A stretch of 64,000 bases of DNA from Gloeobacter morelensis MG652769 (GTDB taxonomy: Bacteria > Cyanobacteriota > Cyanobacteriia > Gloeobacterales > Gloeobacteraceae). A program made the position numbers and the translations under genes. This document shows positions 44,060 to 52,690 of the stretch, piece by piece (the stretch's first letter is position 1; every line of letters starts with the position of its first letter). Location: NCBI RefSeq assembly GCF_021018745.1, contig NZ_CP063845.1:4154001-4218000 (forward strand), read 5' to 3'. The notes under the pieces were generated by a model, which was not told the origin of the DNA, ran no database searches, and was given only the letters and a program-made list of their open reading frames with translations.

Positions 44060-44692
44060 TCATCCGGCTGCGCGCAATCGCTCATCGAGAAATTGCGCAA
44101 GGGTTTCTATCCAGGCCAGTTCCTGCTCGGAGAAACTGCGGGGTGCTGCACTTCCCACCAGCAACACACCCCGATTGCCGAGCGGTTGGCAGACAACTGC
44201 CTGCAGGTTCGAAGGCAAATACGCAAATTCGATCCGCCCCGGAAACAGCCGCAAATCGACCAGATAGACCGGCCGGCCGGTGCGCAGCACCCGCTCGACG
44301 ATCGGTCCTGCCCTGAAGGGGGATGGTCCTTCAAAGACGCCCGCGCGCATGGCCGTCTCCCCCTGCCACCACACGAGCAGCACCCGGGCGCGGGTGTGTT
44401 CCAGCAGCAACCGCCGAATCAGTAGCAGTGCCTCTTGCGCATAGGCTAGGCGCTCCGACCGCTCGTCGATAGGCTCGCCCGCCAGTTGCACTTCTTCCGG
44501 GGGCGCCGGCTGGACCTGCTGCCACAAAAGCCCCACCAGCACCAGCACCGCGGCCATGGCAAGCCCCAGTGCGTCGGAGCGGGTCTGCTCGGGGGCGAGG
44601 TTCGCGGTACCCAATAGCCGGTTGAGCACCACCAGAGTGCCCCCCAGGAGACCCACGGCGATGGGCAGATTGCGCAGCAGCACCGACGACAT
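44060..44692 (-). CDS. Cofactor assembly of complex C subunit B (CCB, DUF2930)
   Basis: 210 residues. Two N-terminal membrane helices (LPIAVGLLGGTLVVLNRLL and LGLAMAAVLVLVGLLWQ) followed by a GAF-like soluble domain with the family blocks GPIVERVLRTGRPVYLVDLRLFPGRIEFAYLPSNLQAVVCQPLGNRGVLLVG and RSFSEQELAWIETLA. Relatives of plastid CCB2/CCB4 attach the covalent haem ci to cytochrome b6 of the b6f complex. ATG at 44692 overlaps the hisF stop by one base (TGATG), so the two genes are translationally coupled although their pathways differ. Confidence 0.85.
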   Translation of the reverse strand: MSSVLLRNLPIAVGLLGGTLVVLNRLLGTANLAPEQTRSDALGLAMAAVLVLVGLLWQQVQPAPPEEVQLAGEPIDERSERLAYAQEALLLIRRLLLEHTRARVLLVWWQGETAMRAGVFEGPSPFRAGPIVERVLRTGRPVYLVDLRLFPGRIEFAYLPSNLQAVVCQPLGNRGVLLVGSAAPRSFSEQELAWIETLAQFLDERLRAAG

Positions 44693-45456
44693 CAGCCCCG
44701 GCGCACGGGCACGCCGTGCGCGGCGAGGTGCGCTTTGATCTGCTCTACGGTGAGTTCACCGTAGTGCAACAGCGAAGCGAGCAGTGCCGCCTGCGCCTCC
44801 CCCTCGGTGAGGGCGGTGCGGATGTGCTCGCAGTTGCCCGCCCCCCCTGAGGCGATTACCGGCAACTGCACCGCCTCGGCCACCGCCCGGGTGAGGGCTA
44901 GATCGTAACCGGCCCGGGTGCCGTCCGCGTCCATGCTGGTCAGCAAAATCTCCCCCGCCCCCCGCCGCTCGCCCTCGACGGCCCAGGCTACTGCGTCGAG
45001 GCCGGTGGGGGTACGGCCGCCGCGCACGTAGACTTCCCAGCCGTCGGTACCCGCGCGGGCGCGCGCGTCGATGGCCAGCACAATGCACTGGGCACCGAAG
45101 CGTTCGCCGGCGCGCGAAATCAGTTCAGGGTCGCGCACGGCGGCGGAATTGATGCTCACTTTGTCTGCCCCGGCGTCGAGCAAGGCCTGAATCGTATCCA
45201 GATCGCCGATGCCGCCGCCCACGGTCAAGGGGATGAACACCCGCTCGGCGGTCCGGTAGACCACGTCGAGGAGGATCGCCCGCTTTTCGTGGGTAGCGGC
45301 AATATCCAGGAACACCAGTTCATCTGCGCCCTGGTCGTTATAGAGCTTCGCCAATTCTACCGGGTCGCCCGCGTCGCGCAGCCCGACGAAGTTGACCCCC
45401 TTGACCACCCTGCCCGCCTTGACGTCGAGGCAGGGAACGATGCGCTTTGCCAGCAT
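44692..45456 (-). CDS. hisF: Imidazole glycerol phosphate synthase, cyclase subunit
   Basis: Closes the imidazole ring in histidine synthesis with HisH supplying ammonia. The 254-residue TIM barrel shows [19 protein letters not shown] (catalytic D11 region), [31 protein letters not shown] (second catalytic Asp), [12 protein letters not shown] and [13 protein letters not shown]. Full length. ATG at 45456. Its stop overlaps the CCB gene start; upstream it faces atpG divergently across 76 bp. Confidence 0.97.
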   Translation of the reverse strand: MLAKRIVPCLDVKAGRVVKGVNFVGLRDAGDPVELAKLYNDQGADELVFLDIAATHEKRAILLDVVYRTAERVFIPLTVGGGIGDLDTIQALLDAGADKVSINSAAVRDPELISRAGERFGAQCIVLAIDARARAGTDGWEVYVRGGRTPTGLDAVAWAVEGERRGAGEILLTSMDADGTRAGYDLALTRAVAEAVQLPVIASGGAGNCEHIRTALTEGEAQAALLASLLHYGELTVEQIKAHLAAHGVPVRRG

Positions 45457-45481
45457 GGATGTGCGGCCTGAATGTGCCCGG

Positions 45482-45495
45482 TAATGGTACCATTA
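45482..45495. promoter_or_regulatory. Perfect 14-bp palindrome between hisF and atpG
   Basis: TAATGGTACCATTA, centred 26 bp from the hisF start and 44 bp from the atpG start in the divergent 76-bp spacer. A possible operator for either gene, or part of a promoter. Confidence 0.42.
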
Positions 45496-45532
45496 TGAAA
45501 AAATTTGAAGATTTTCGTCCAGGAGCCGGGCC

Positions 45533-46477
45533 GTGCCGAACCTACGTGGTATACGCGATCGCATCAAATCCGTCAAAAATACCCAGAAGATCACCAAGGC
45601 CATGCGCCTGGTGGCTGCCGCCCGGGTCCGCCGCGCCCAGGAGCAGGTGCTCGCCAGCCGGCCCTTCGCCGACCGCCTGGTCGGTCTGTTGTTCCGGCTG
45701 CGCTCGCGGTTGCGCTTTGAGGACGTCCAGTCGCCGCTGATGGAGCGCCGCGACGTGCAGAAGGTGCTGGTGCTGGTGATTGCCGGCGACCGCGGTCTGT
45801 GCGGCGCCTACAATTCCAACATCATCCGCCGCACCGTGCAGTACCTGCGCGAGCTGCAGCAGCAGGGCAAGCAGTTCGCCCTCTACCTGGTGGGCAACAA
45901 AGCCATCTCGTTCTTCCGGCGCTCCAACTTTCCGATTGCCAAGACCCTCGCTAACCCCGATCCCAACGCTCCCCTCGAAGCGGCCAACCAGCTTATCACC
46001 GACGACATCCTGGCGCCGTTTCTGTCGGGTGAATACGACCAGGTCGAACTGGTCTACACCCGCTTTGTCTCGCTGATTTCTTCGCGCCCGACCATTCAGA
46101 CCCTACTGCCCCTCGATCCTGACGCCCTTGGCCAGGAGGACGAGACTTTTAAGCTCATCACCAAGGGCGGCGGCTTCGAGGTGCTCCGCGAAAAGCAGCA
46201 GGTGCGCACCGAACCCGAATTCGCCGCCGATACTATCTTCGAGCAAGATCCCACCCAGTTGCTCGACGCGCTGTTGCCGCTGTATCTCACCAGCGAAATT
46301 CTGCACGCCCTGCAGGAAGCTTCAGCAAGCGAACTGGCCGCCCGCATGACGGCGATGAGTGCCGCTTCCGACAACGCCAAGAAGCTTCTGAGCACACTCA
46401 CCATCGTCTACAACAAGGCGCGCCAGGCATCCATCACCCAGGAAATCCTGGAAGTGGTCAGCGGCGCAAACGCCTAA
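45533..46477 (+). CDS. atpG: ATP synthase gamma chain
   Basis: Central rotor shaft of F1. 314 residues: N-terminal helix MPNLRGIRDRIKSVKNTQKITKAMRLVAAARVRRAQ, VIAGDRGLCGAYNSNI, and C-terminal helix SELAARMTAMSAASDNAKKLL. The insert near residues 198-230 (GQEDETFKLITKGGGFEVLRE), specific to photosynthetic lineages, is present without the redox cysteine pair of plants. GTG at 45533 follows CAGGAG. In most cyanobacteria this gene (atpC there) follows atpA; here it stands alone next to hisF with no other atp gene in the window. Confidence 0.96.
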   Translation: MPNLRGIRDRIKSVKNTQKITKAMRLVAAARVRRAQEQVLASRPFADRLVGLLFRLRSRLRFEDVQSPLMERRDVQKVLVLVIAGDRGLCGAYNSNIIRRTVQYLRELQQQGKQFALYLVGNKAISFFRRSNFPIAKTLANPDPNAPLEAANQLITDDILAPFLSGEYDQVELVYTRFVSLISSRPTIQTLLPLDPDALGQEDETFKLITKGGGFEVLREKQQVRTEPEFAADTIFEQDPTQLLDALLPLYLTSEILHALQEASASELAARMTAMSAASDNAKKLLSTLTIVYNKARQASITQEILEVVSGANA

Positions 46478-46482
46478 GGCGC

Positions 46483-46510
46483 CAGGTGTCAGGGGGTATT
46501 CTGACGCCTG
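46483..46510. terminator. Hairpin between convergent atpG and DUF1830 genes
   Basis: 10-bp stem CAGGTGTCAG / CTGACGCCTG with one G-T pair and an 8-base loop, starting 6 bp after the atpG stop. No T-run; may serve either gene. Confidence 0.45.
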
Positions 46511-46519
46511 ACAACCTAT

Positions 46520-46804
46520 TCAATCCGCCGCAACCGCGATCGAACTGACCATCTCGCGGATCTCTAGCTGGGTGCAGGGGATCGTATCCGCCAGCAAGCA
46601 CGTCGCGTGACTGCCTGTGTACACTTCGAGCTGGGCTTCCGGCAGGGCACAAAACAGAATCGTCTGGGCAGGGAAGACGACCCGTTCGAAGTACCAGCCG
46701 GGAACGTTGGTGACGCGGACAATCTGCAAACCGCCGGTGCGATTTGCGTAGGAGCAGGTGAGATGCGTACCTGCGGGTGGCAGGCCGTCCAGGGACTGTT
46801 GCAT
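46520..46804 (-). CDS. DUF1830 protein
   Basis: 94 residues. The family core is clear: CSYANRTGGLQIVRVTNVPGWYFERVVFPAQTILFCALPEAQLEVYTG and DTIPCTQLEI. DUF1830 is restricted to cyanobacteria; function unknown. ATG 46804 is used; a TTG at 46828 would add eight residues. No signal peptide. Confidence 0.82.
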   Translation of the reverse strand: MQQSLDGLPPAGTHLTCSYANRTGGLQIVRVTNVPGWYFERVVFPAQTILFCALPEAQLEVYTGSHATCLLADTIPCTQLEIREMVSSIAVAAD

Positions 46805-46910
46805 AGAGAAGGGTTCGAATAAGGACAACTTATCTAGACGATAGTGCTCGCCTTTATCTCCATCAGAGCACGCCCCAGTGATCCTGGGTGTTCTTGGAGA
46901 ACTTTTTGTA

Positions 46911-48224
46911 TCAGGCTTGGAACACTTCGCCGTGCAGATCGTAGGGTGTGGCGGCGGTGATGCGCACGGGGATCAACTGGTTGAGGACGGCCTCGCCGCG
47001 GACAATCACCTGGCCGTCGATCTCCGGCGAAAAGCGCGCCGAGCGGCCAAGCCATACTTTTTTCTGAGCGTTCTCCTGCTCGATGAGCACCGGCACCACC
47101 CGGCCCACCTGCGAGGCGTTGCGGCGCTGGGAAATCGCCTGCTGCAGGCGCATCAGGTCGCGGCGGCGGCGCTTTTTGATCGCTTCAGGGATCTGGCCTG
47201 CTAGATTGGCGGCGGCGGTGTTCTCCTCGCGCGAGTAAGCGAACACGCCCACGTGATCGAACGCGGAGCGCTCGACAAAGGCGCACAGATGGGCAAAGTG
47301 CGCCTCACTCTCGCCAGGAAAGCCGACGATGAGCGTCGTGCGCAGGGTCGCCTCGGGAATACGCTCGCGGATACGCTCCAACAGCCGGGTGTTCAGGTCC
47401 GCCTGCCAGGGGCGATTCATCGCCCTCAGCACCTCCGGGTGACTGTGTTGGAGGGGCACATCGAAGTAGGGCAGCACGTTGGCAGTGTGCTCGACGGCAG
47501 TGAGCAATTCGTCGGTAAGGCCGGTCGGGTAGGCGTAGTGCACCCGTACCCAGGGGATGTCCACTTCTCCGAGGGCGCGCAGCAGGTCGGCGAGGCGGGG
47601 CTTGCCGTAGAGGTCAAGGCCGTAGTTGGTCGAGATCTGAGAAATCAAGATCAGTTCTTTGACCCCTTCGCTCGCCAGTTGCTTCGCCTCGGCCACGATC
47701 GATTCGATCGGGCGGCTGCGCTGGTCGCCCCGCAGGTGGGGAATGACGCAGAACGCGCAGCGGTAGTCGCAGCCTTCGGCAATCTTGAGATAGGCCACCG
47801 CCTCGGTGGTGGTGCGGTAGCGCGGCAGATGCTCGTCGGCGATGTACGTCGGTGTGGCGCTCACCAGGCTGACCCGCTCGCCGGTGCGGCTGCGCTCGAC
47901 CACCTCGACGATGCGGTGGTAGTCGCCGGTGCCGACGATAGCCACCGCTTCGGGAATCTCTTTGAGCAATTCGTCGCGGAACATCTGGGGCAGGCAGCCG
48001 GCGATGATGATCTTCTTGCCCTGCTCCGCCAGGTTGACGAGGGTGCGCACCGACTCGGTGCGCGCCGGGCCGATGAAACTGCAGGTATTGACCAGGACGT
48101 ACTCGGCTTTGTCCTCGTCGCAATCAATCTGGTAACCGGCCTGGGCCAGAAGCCCCAGCATGTGTTCGGTGTCGATGCGGTTTTTCTCGCAGCCCAGGTG
48201 GGTGACGGCGATCGTGGCTGGCAT
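46911..48224 (-). CDS. rimO: Ribosomal protein S12 methylthiotransferase
   Basis: Radical-SAM enzyme that methylthiolates an aspartate of ribosomal protein S12. 437 residues: N-terminal UPF0004 domain [22 protein letters not shown] with cysteines near residues 11, 47 and 81 for the auxiliary cluster, radical-SAM CDYRCAFC near residue 155, and a C-terminal TRAM domain. LGCEKNRID distinguishes RimO from MiaB. ATG 48224 is preferred, although an ATG at 48254 is in frame; neither has a strong ribosome site. An open frame extending ~80 codons further upstream is not coding-like. Confidence 0.94.
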   Translation of the reverse strand: MPATIAVTHLGCEKNRIDTEHMLGLLAQAGYQIDCDEDKAEYVLVNTCSFIGPARTESVRTLVNLAEQGKKIIIAGCLPQMFRDELLKEIPEAVAIVGTGDYHRIVEVVERSRTGERVSLVSATPTYIADEHLPRYRTTTEAVAYLKIAEGCDYRCAFCVIPHLRGDQRSRPIESIVAEAKQLASEGVKELILISQISTNYGLDLYGKPRLADLLRALGEVDIPWVRVHYAYPTGLTDELLTAVEHTANVLPYFDVPLQHSHPEVLRAMNRPWQADLNTRLLERIRERIPEATLRTTLIVGFPGESEAHFAHLCAFVERSAFDHVGVFAYSREENTAAANLAGQIPEAIKKRRRRDLMRLQQAISQRRNASQVGRVVPVLIEQENAQKKVWLGRSARFSPEIDGQVIVRGEAVLNQLIPVRITAATPYDLHGEVFQA

Positions 48225-48343
48225 AGAAATGGTGAATGCTTGCAAACACTTCATTATGGCACGGGGGGATCGGGGGCTTCGGATGCGCCGCCCGGCGCGG
48301 GCTCTGTCAGACTGGTGGCAGGCGAGCGCTTTGGAGGTGTGCG

Positions 48344-48697
48344 ATGCGGTTGGTGCGCGTTCAGTGCGATGCTCAGGGGGCGATGACGATCGCCTGGTAC
48401 CCTTTCGACCGGGCGGGCAAAGCCGACTTCGCCAACCCGCTGCAGGCGCCGTACCCGCTGCCGCGGGTGGGTCTGGTGCCGACGATGGCGGCAACGCTCG
48501 ACCTGGTCGTCGACGACGATTACACCCAGGTCTATACGCTGCTGGTGCCGGAGGGGGGCTTGCCGCCCTGGGTCTTCCACCACCTCTATCAGGCGCTCTG
48601 GGAGCATATCCTGGTGCTCAAGCATTTCCTGCCGCCGGAGCCGGGGCCTGAAGATATCGAGCGCATGGACGCGCTCACTGCCTCGGTTCAAGCTTGA
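48344..48697 (+). CDS. Small conserved-looking protein of unknown function
   Basis: 117 residues, acidic, no signal peptide or membrane segment. Starts [22 protein letters not shown] and has a [47 protein letters not shown] core. ATG 48344 has TTGGAGG eight bases upstream. Family not recognised. Divergent from rimO. Confidence 0.65.
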   Translation: MRLVRVQCDAQGAMTIAWYPFDRAGKADFANPLQAPYPLPRVGLVPTMAATLDLVVDDDYTQVYTLLVPEGGLPPWVFHHLYQALWEHILVLKHFLPPEPGPEDIERMDALTASVQA

Positions 48698-48827
48698 GGA
48701 GCGCTCTACAGCTGCTGCGGCGATCAAAACTGCAGTGCCCCGGCGATGCGCGGGTCAGCGATCTCAGTCGGCGCCTACCGGGCCTAGCGCGGGTGTGAGC
48801 GGCTTGAACCCGGCAAAAAGGCCGCAG

Positions 48828-49031
48828 CTACTTGCTTTCGATGGTCACCAGCGCCAGGGCCGCCATCCCCAGGACCGCCGAGAGCAGCGCGCGGGCCGGT
48901 TCGGCGGCGGGAAGCCACTGCGACCAATCGGTATTCAATAAGGCAAGAGCCGTGGTCCCCAACAGCGCCGCCTTCAAAGAAAGCCAGCGCCGCTCCAGGG
49001 CAAGCAGCACACGCAAAGTCGACTTGTCCAT
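48828..49031 (-). CDS. 67-residue membrane protein with two hydrophobic segments
   Basis: Starts MDKSTLRVLLALERRW; hydrophobic segments near residues 16-34 (LSLKAALLGTTALALLN) and 46-63 (ARALLSAVLGMAALALVTI). GGGAGGGGCC precedes the ATG. No family recognised. The repeat-rich element at 49064-49109 lies directly upstream and may control it. Confidence 0.6.
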   Translation of the reverse strand: MDKSTLRVLLALERRWLSLKAALLGTTALALLNTDWSQWLPAAEPARALLSAVLGMAALALVTIESK

Positions 49032-49063
49032 GGCCCCTCCCGATCGCCCAAGCACTGGGCTAG

Positions 49064-49109
49064 TGCAACAATTTGCATATCGACACTTTATAGGCAAATT
49101 GTTGCATAT
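49064..49109. promoter_or_regulatory. Perfect 13-bp inverted repeat with overlapping direct repeat
   Basis: Arms TGCAACAATTTGC (49064-49076) and GCAAATTGTTGCA (49094-49106) are exact inverses 17 bp apart, centres 30 bp (three turns) apart. Within them TTGCATAT occurs twice (49073-49080 and 49102-49109). AT-rich, between the leftward 67-residue membrane protein gene and the rightward CobO-like gene. Confidence 0.6.
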
Positions 49110-49311
49110 GTCAAGGGATGCGCGGATGGTGGATGCTAAAGCTTGGAAGCCGCCCATCGGGCCGTCCCTGGGCTACATTGGGGAAGGCTGCGGCACGGTT
49201 TTTCCTTAAAACGCTAGATATGGAGAAATTCAAAGCTGGGATACTAAATGTGCCCCAGGCGTGGTAGAGTGGGGCCGTTCAGCCAGGCGCAACACTTCTA
49301 GAGAGACACCC

Positions 49312-50442
49312 ATGGCGGAGATTGGCATTCTCACAGCCCAGGTCATTCCCGATCGCACCATTGGCCAGATCCACGTCTACGACGGGCTGGGCAAGGGTAA
49401 GTCCCAGGCAGCTTTGGGGGTGGTGCTGCGTTCGATTGGTCTTGGGATCGCCGAAAAGCGCGACAACCGCGTGCTGCTTTTGCGTTTTCTCAAGGGCCCG
49501 GGGCGCGAGTATTCCGAGGACGCCGCCATCGAGGCGCTCCGTCGTGCTTTCCCTCATCTGATTGATCAAGTCCGTACCGGCCGGGCCGAATTTTTCGGCC
49601 CGGACCAGGTGATTCCGTTTGACAAAAAAGAAGCGCGCCGGGGTTGGGACATCGCGAAGGGAGCGATTGCCTCGGGCTTCTACTCGGTGCTGGTGCTCGA
49701 CGAACTCAACCCGGTGCTCGATCTGGGTCTTTTGCCGGTGGCGGAGGTGGTGAGCGCCCTCTCCAACAAGCCCCAGGATCTGGAGGTGATCATCACCGGC
49801 CGCGGCGCCCCCAAAGAGATCCTCGAAGTGGCCAATTTGCACTCGGAGATGCGCGCCCACCGCCGTCCCGAGCACAACGGTAACGGCCGCGACTCGGGGA
49901 TTGAAATTTACACCGGTGCCGGCAAGGGCAAATCGACCTCAGCTTTGGGCCGGGCCTTGCAAGCGATTGGCCAGGGCATCTCCCGCGACCTGTCGCACCG
50001 GGTGCTCATCATGCAGTGGCTCAAGGGCGGCACAGGCTACACCGAAGACGCGGCCATCCGCGCTTTGCACCAGAGCTATCCGCACCTCATCGACCACCAC
50101 CGCTCCGGCCGCGATGCGATCGTCTGGCGCGGCAAACAGCAGGAAATCGATTACGTCGAGGCCGAGCGCGGCTGGGAAATTGCCCAGGCGGCTATCGCCT
50201 CGGGACTTTACAAGACGATCATTCTGGACGAACTGAATCCGACGGTGGATCTCGAACTATTGCCGGTCGAACCGATCGTCAAGGCACTGCTGCGCAAGCC
50301 CCGCGACACCGAGATCATCATCACCGGCCGCTGCTACAAGCCGCCCGCCTACTTCGAGCTTGCCACCATCCACTCTGAGATGGTCTGCCACAAGCACTAC
50401 GCCGAGCAGGGCGTCGACCTCAAGCGGGGTGTCGATTTTTAA
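49312..50442 (+). CDS. Tandem CobO-like P-loop protein (cob(I)alamin adenosyltransferase family)
   Basis: 376 residues made of two CobO/BtuR-type ATPase domains. Domain 1 (about 15-185) has P-loop GLGKGKS (25-31), LDELNPVLDLGLL and VIITGRGAP. Domain 2 (about 196-376) has P-loop GAGKGKS (202-208), LDELNPTVDLELL and IIITGRCYKPPAYF. Single-domain CobO transfers adenosyl from ATP to cobalamin; this doubled form recurs in cyanobacteria and its activity is less certain. ATG 49312 starts the conserved MAEIGILTAQVIPDRTIGQI. The upstream repeat element may regulate it. Confidence 0.82.
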   Translation: MAEIGILTAQVIPDRTIGQIHVYDGLGKGKSQAALGVVLRSIGLGIAEKRDNRVLLLRFLKGPGREYSEDAAIEALRRAFPHLIDQVRTGRAEFFGPDQVIPFDKKEARRGWDIAKGAIASGFYSVLVLDELNPVLDLGLLPVAEVVSALSNKPQDLEVIITGRGAPKEILEVANLHSEMRAHRRPEHNGNGRDSGIEIYTGAGKGKSTSALGRALQAIGQGISRDLSHRVLIMQWLKGGTGYTEDAAIRALHQSYPHLIDHHRSGRDAIVWRGKQQEIDYVEAERGWEIAQAAIASGLYKTIILDELNPTVDLELLPVEPIVKALLRKPRDTEIIITGRCYKPPAYFELATIHSEMVCHKHYAEQGVDLKRGVDF

Positions 50443-50550
50443 AGTGTCCAGTGCATCGAGTACCGCCTTCCCCCGGTTGTTCACCCTTGCCAGGTGGTAG
50501 ACCGGGGGATTTCTTTGGCATCGGCGCCCACGGTCCCGGGCGGGAACGCC

Positions 50551-50997
50551 TCAGGGCCGGGCATCGGAGGGAGCAAAGAGCGAACCTTTCTGGCTCACCC
50601 AGGCGGTGAGGATGTGGGAGAGCAGCCCGAGCGGCCCAAAAAATAGACACAAAATCAGCGAGTGAATTGTCCAAACTCCCGGGCGCTGACCTTCGAAGTA
50701 AATCCAGCGGCCGACAAACAAATCGAACACCAGGTAATGCACCCAGCCCGCGGCGGCTCCCTGCTCGGTGCCAAAAAAGCGCGCGATGTCGGCCAGTTTT
50801 GGGTTGGACATTGCCTGAAGCGATTCGGCGTTGAGACTTCCCACCACCAGGTACAGATACACCAGCGCCAGGGCGATGAAAGGCAGATAGGAGGCCATCA
50901 CCCGGCGGGTCACCTGCCAGTTGGGAGCGATAATCATCAGCGCCCAAAAGGGCAGCACGAACAGGTTGGCCGCATCAAACAGCAGCGAAATGGTCAT
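50551..50997 (-). CDS. ABA4-like membrane protein (DUF4281)
   Basis: 148 residues with four membrane helices. The start MTISLLFDAANLFVLPFWALMI and the core AGWVHYLVFDLFVGRWIYFEG with GPLGLLSHILT are the DUF4281 hallmarks. Plant ABA4 is needed for neoxanthin synthesis; bacterial members are conserved but their reaction is unsettled, possibly carotenoid-related. ATG 50997 is preferred over seven upstream residues. Leftward, 27 bp downstream of the hydrolase gene, so likely cotranscribed. Confidence 0.83.
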   Translation of the reverse strand: MTISLLFDAANLFVLPFWALMIIAPNWQVTRRVMASYLPFIALALVYLYLVVGSLNAESLQAMSNPKLADIARFFGTEQGAAAGWVHYLVFDLFVGRWIYFEGQRPGVWTIHSLILCLFFGPLGLLSHILTAWVSQKGSLFAPSDARP

Positions 50998-51024
50998 GGG
51001 TAAATCTACGAGCACCAACTACAT

Positions 51025-51915
51025 TCAAGCAAGCGCGAAACGCAAAATGTACCCGGCCGTGACGCCAGGACGTTCGATCTGCGGAACATGTCCGCAACCG
51101 CCTATCCAGATGAGGGCGCTATTATCAATAGCCGCCAGGAACTTGAGGGCGTCGGCGGGCGGGATCGAGTCGTCTTTTTCGCCCCAGAGAATCAGGGTCG
51201 GTTGGGTGACTGCGCGGATCTGCTCCTCCAAGATGCGATAGCCGCCCCGGGCGTTGAAATCGAGCATCGCCTCGCGCCAGTGGGGCATCTCCATGGGCAG
51301 GGCGGCGCAACGGATGAGTTCGGCCGTATTGCGGTCCCCCACCAATTCACTCCAGCCCAGGGCCACGAGCCGACGCTGGCGAAAATATTCGACCGCCGCT
51401 TCGCGCAACGGTTCCGCCAGACCCCCAAGCCAGGCCGGGGGACCGGTGAAGCCGGTGCTGGCAATGAGCACCAGTTTCTGCACTGCCTGCGGGTGGTTAA
51501 CGGCAAAATCGACCGCCGCCGCCCCGCCCATCGAAGCGCCCACCACCAGCACCGGCCGTTGGATATGCGCCTGCCAAAAAGCGTGCAGATGGGTCTGGAT
51601 TTCGGCCCGTCCGTAAGCGGCCCCGCTCTGGCGCCCGGTGAAACCGAATCCCCATAGATCCACCGCCCAGGTCGGGTGGCGCTGCCCCAGCCGGGGCAGC
51701 ACGAAGCGAAATTCGAGCGCAGAGCTGTCGAAGCCGTGCAGCAGCAGGATGGGCGGGTCGTCCGAACCAGCTGCGAAGGTCCAGGCGGTCTCGGCCGGCT
51801 GGGGCAAAAAAGGCACGGCCACTGGGTCGCGCTGGAGTGTCTGCAACAGCCCGATTGAGACGGGCTCGCGCAGCAGGGCGGCGGTTGGGGGCAAAAAAGC
51901 GGGCAGCGTCTGCAT
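51025..51915 (-). CDS. Alpha/beta-fold hydrolase
   Basis: 296 residues. Oxyanion loop LLLHGFDSSALEFR, nucleophile elbow GASMGG (Ser near residue 127), acid GEKDDSIPP (near 246) and histidine GCGHVPQIERP (near 276) complete the triad. No signal peptide. The substrate cannot be told; in cyanobacteria such enzymes often act on esters or lipids. ATG 51915, 11 bp after the stop of the secreted-protein gene upstream, and followed by the ABA4-like gene. Confidence 0.88.
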   Translation of the reverse strand: MQTLPAFLPPTAALLREPVSIGLLQTLQRDPVAVPFLPQPAETAWTFAAGSDDPPILLLHGFDSSALEFRFVLPRLGQRHPTWAVDLWGFGFTGRQSGAAYGRAEIQTHLHAFWQAHIQRPVLVVGASMGGAAAVDFAVNHPQAVQKLVLIASTGFTGPPAWLGGLAEPLREAAVEYFRQRRLVALGWSELVGDRNTAELIRCAALPMEMPHWREAMLDFNARGGYRILEEQIRAVTQPTLILWGEKDDSIPPADALKFLAAIDNSALIWIGGCGHVPQIERPGVTAGYILRFALA

Positions 51916-51926
51916 GGCAAGGGGCC

Positions 51927-52637
51927 TTAGGGGATAGAACGATCGAATTCGAGCCGGTAGCGGTAGACGGTGACGGCGCGGCCTTTGGCGTCGAAGTAGG
52001 CCGGATCGCGCGGGTCGAGGTAGACCGCCGTGATTTGCTCAGCAATAATCCCCGCCCCCCGCCGGGTATAGAGCGTTACCGTTTCGATGGCGCGCAGGTT
52101 GGGCACGCGGCTGCCGGTAAACGTCTGCTGGTAAAATTCCGCCACCTCGAAGCGGTCCGCCGCAGGCGTCTCGCTATGCCGCCTGAGGGTGACCAGTTCG
52201 CCGCGCCGGTCGCCTTTGAGCGTGATCACCTGACGGTTCGGCTCGTCGGGGCGCACCTCCACACCCAGCACGTTGGTGCGGCCGAAGTACGCCTCGGCGA
52301 TTGAACGGCTGTTGAAGGCTAGATCCGCCACCACTTGCTGGCGCCGGTTGCGCACGAAGCGCGCTTGAAAGTTCACGGGTTTGCCTTTAAGTTTTTGGCT
52401 CGCGGCAAAGGCCTGGCGGTTGATCAGTTGTTCACCCTGGGGCGCCGCCAGGTCCGTCAGCGTTGTGCGCACCCGCCAGGTGCCCGCGAACCAGTCCGGA
52501 TAGACTAACTCCCCCCGCGCCGCCGCCAGATTGAGCGCCTCGCCCACGGCCGCAAAAGCGCGCACCCGCTCGGCCAGGGGAGTGGCGGCGACCGGAACGG
52601 TCCACGACAACAGCAGCAAAATCCACAACAAAGGCAT
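51927..52637 (-). CDS. Secreted conserved protein (DUF6816-like)
   Basis: 236 residues with a signal peptide (MPLLWILLLLSWTVPVAA, cleavage near 18). The mature part shows LVYPDWFAGTWRVRTTLTDLAAPQG, then VADLAFNSRSIAEAYFG and YLDPRDPAYFDAKGRAVTVYRYRLEF, resembling a protein conserved in cyanobacteria and plant plastids that I recall as DUF6816. Role unknown, probably periplasm or lumen-side. ATG 52637. In line with the hydrolase and ABA4-like genes. Confidence 0.7.
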   Translation of the reverse strand: MPLLWILLLLSWTVPVAATPLAERVRAFAAVGEALNLAAARGELVYPDWFAGTWRVRTTLTDLAAPQGEQLINRQAFAASQKLKGKPVNFQARFVRNRRQQVVADLAFNSRSIAEAYFGRTNVLGVEVRPDEPNRQVITLKGDRRGELVTLRRHSETPAADRFEVAEFYQQTFTGSRVPNLRAIETVTLYTRRGAGIIAEQITAVYLDPRDPAYFDAKGRAVTVYRYRLEFDRSIP

Positions 52638-52690
52638 TGCGTCGGCGGTAAAGCTCAAGGTAGCGTCGGGGGGCCGCCAGGAAGAGCGCG

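Noticed and set aside
46801-46822. GGGTTCGAAT resembling a tRNA T-loop
   Set aside because: No acceptor, D or anticodon stems around it; it overlaps the 5' end of the DUF1830 gene.
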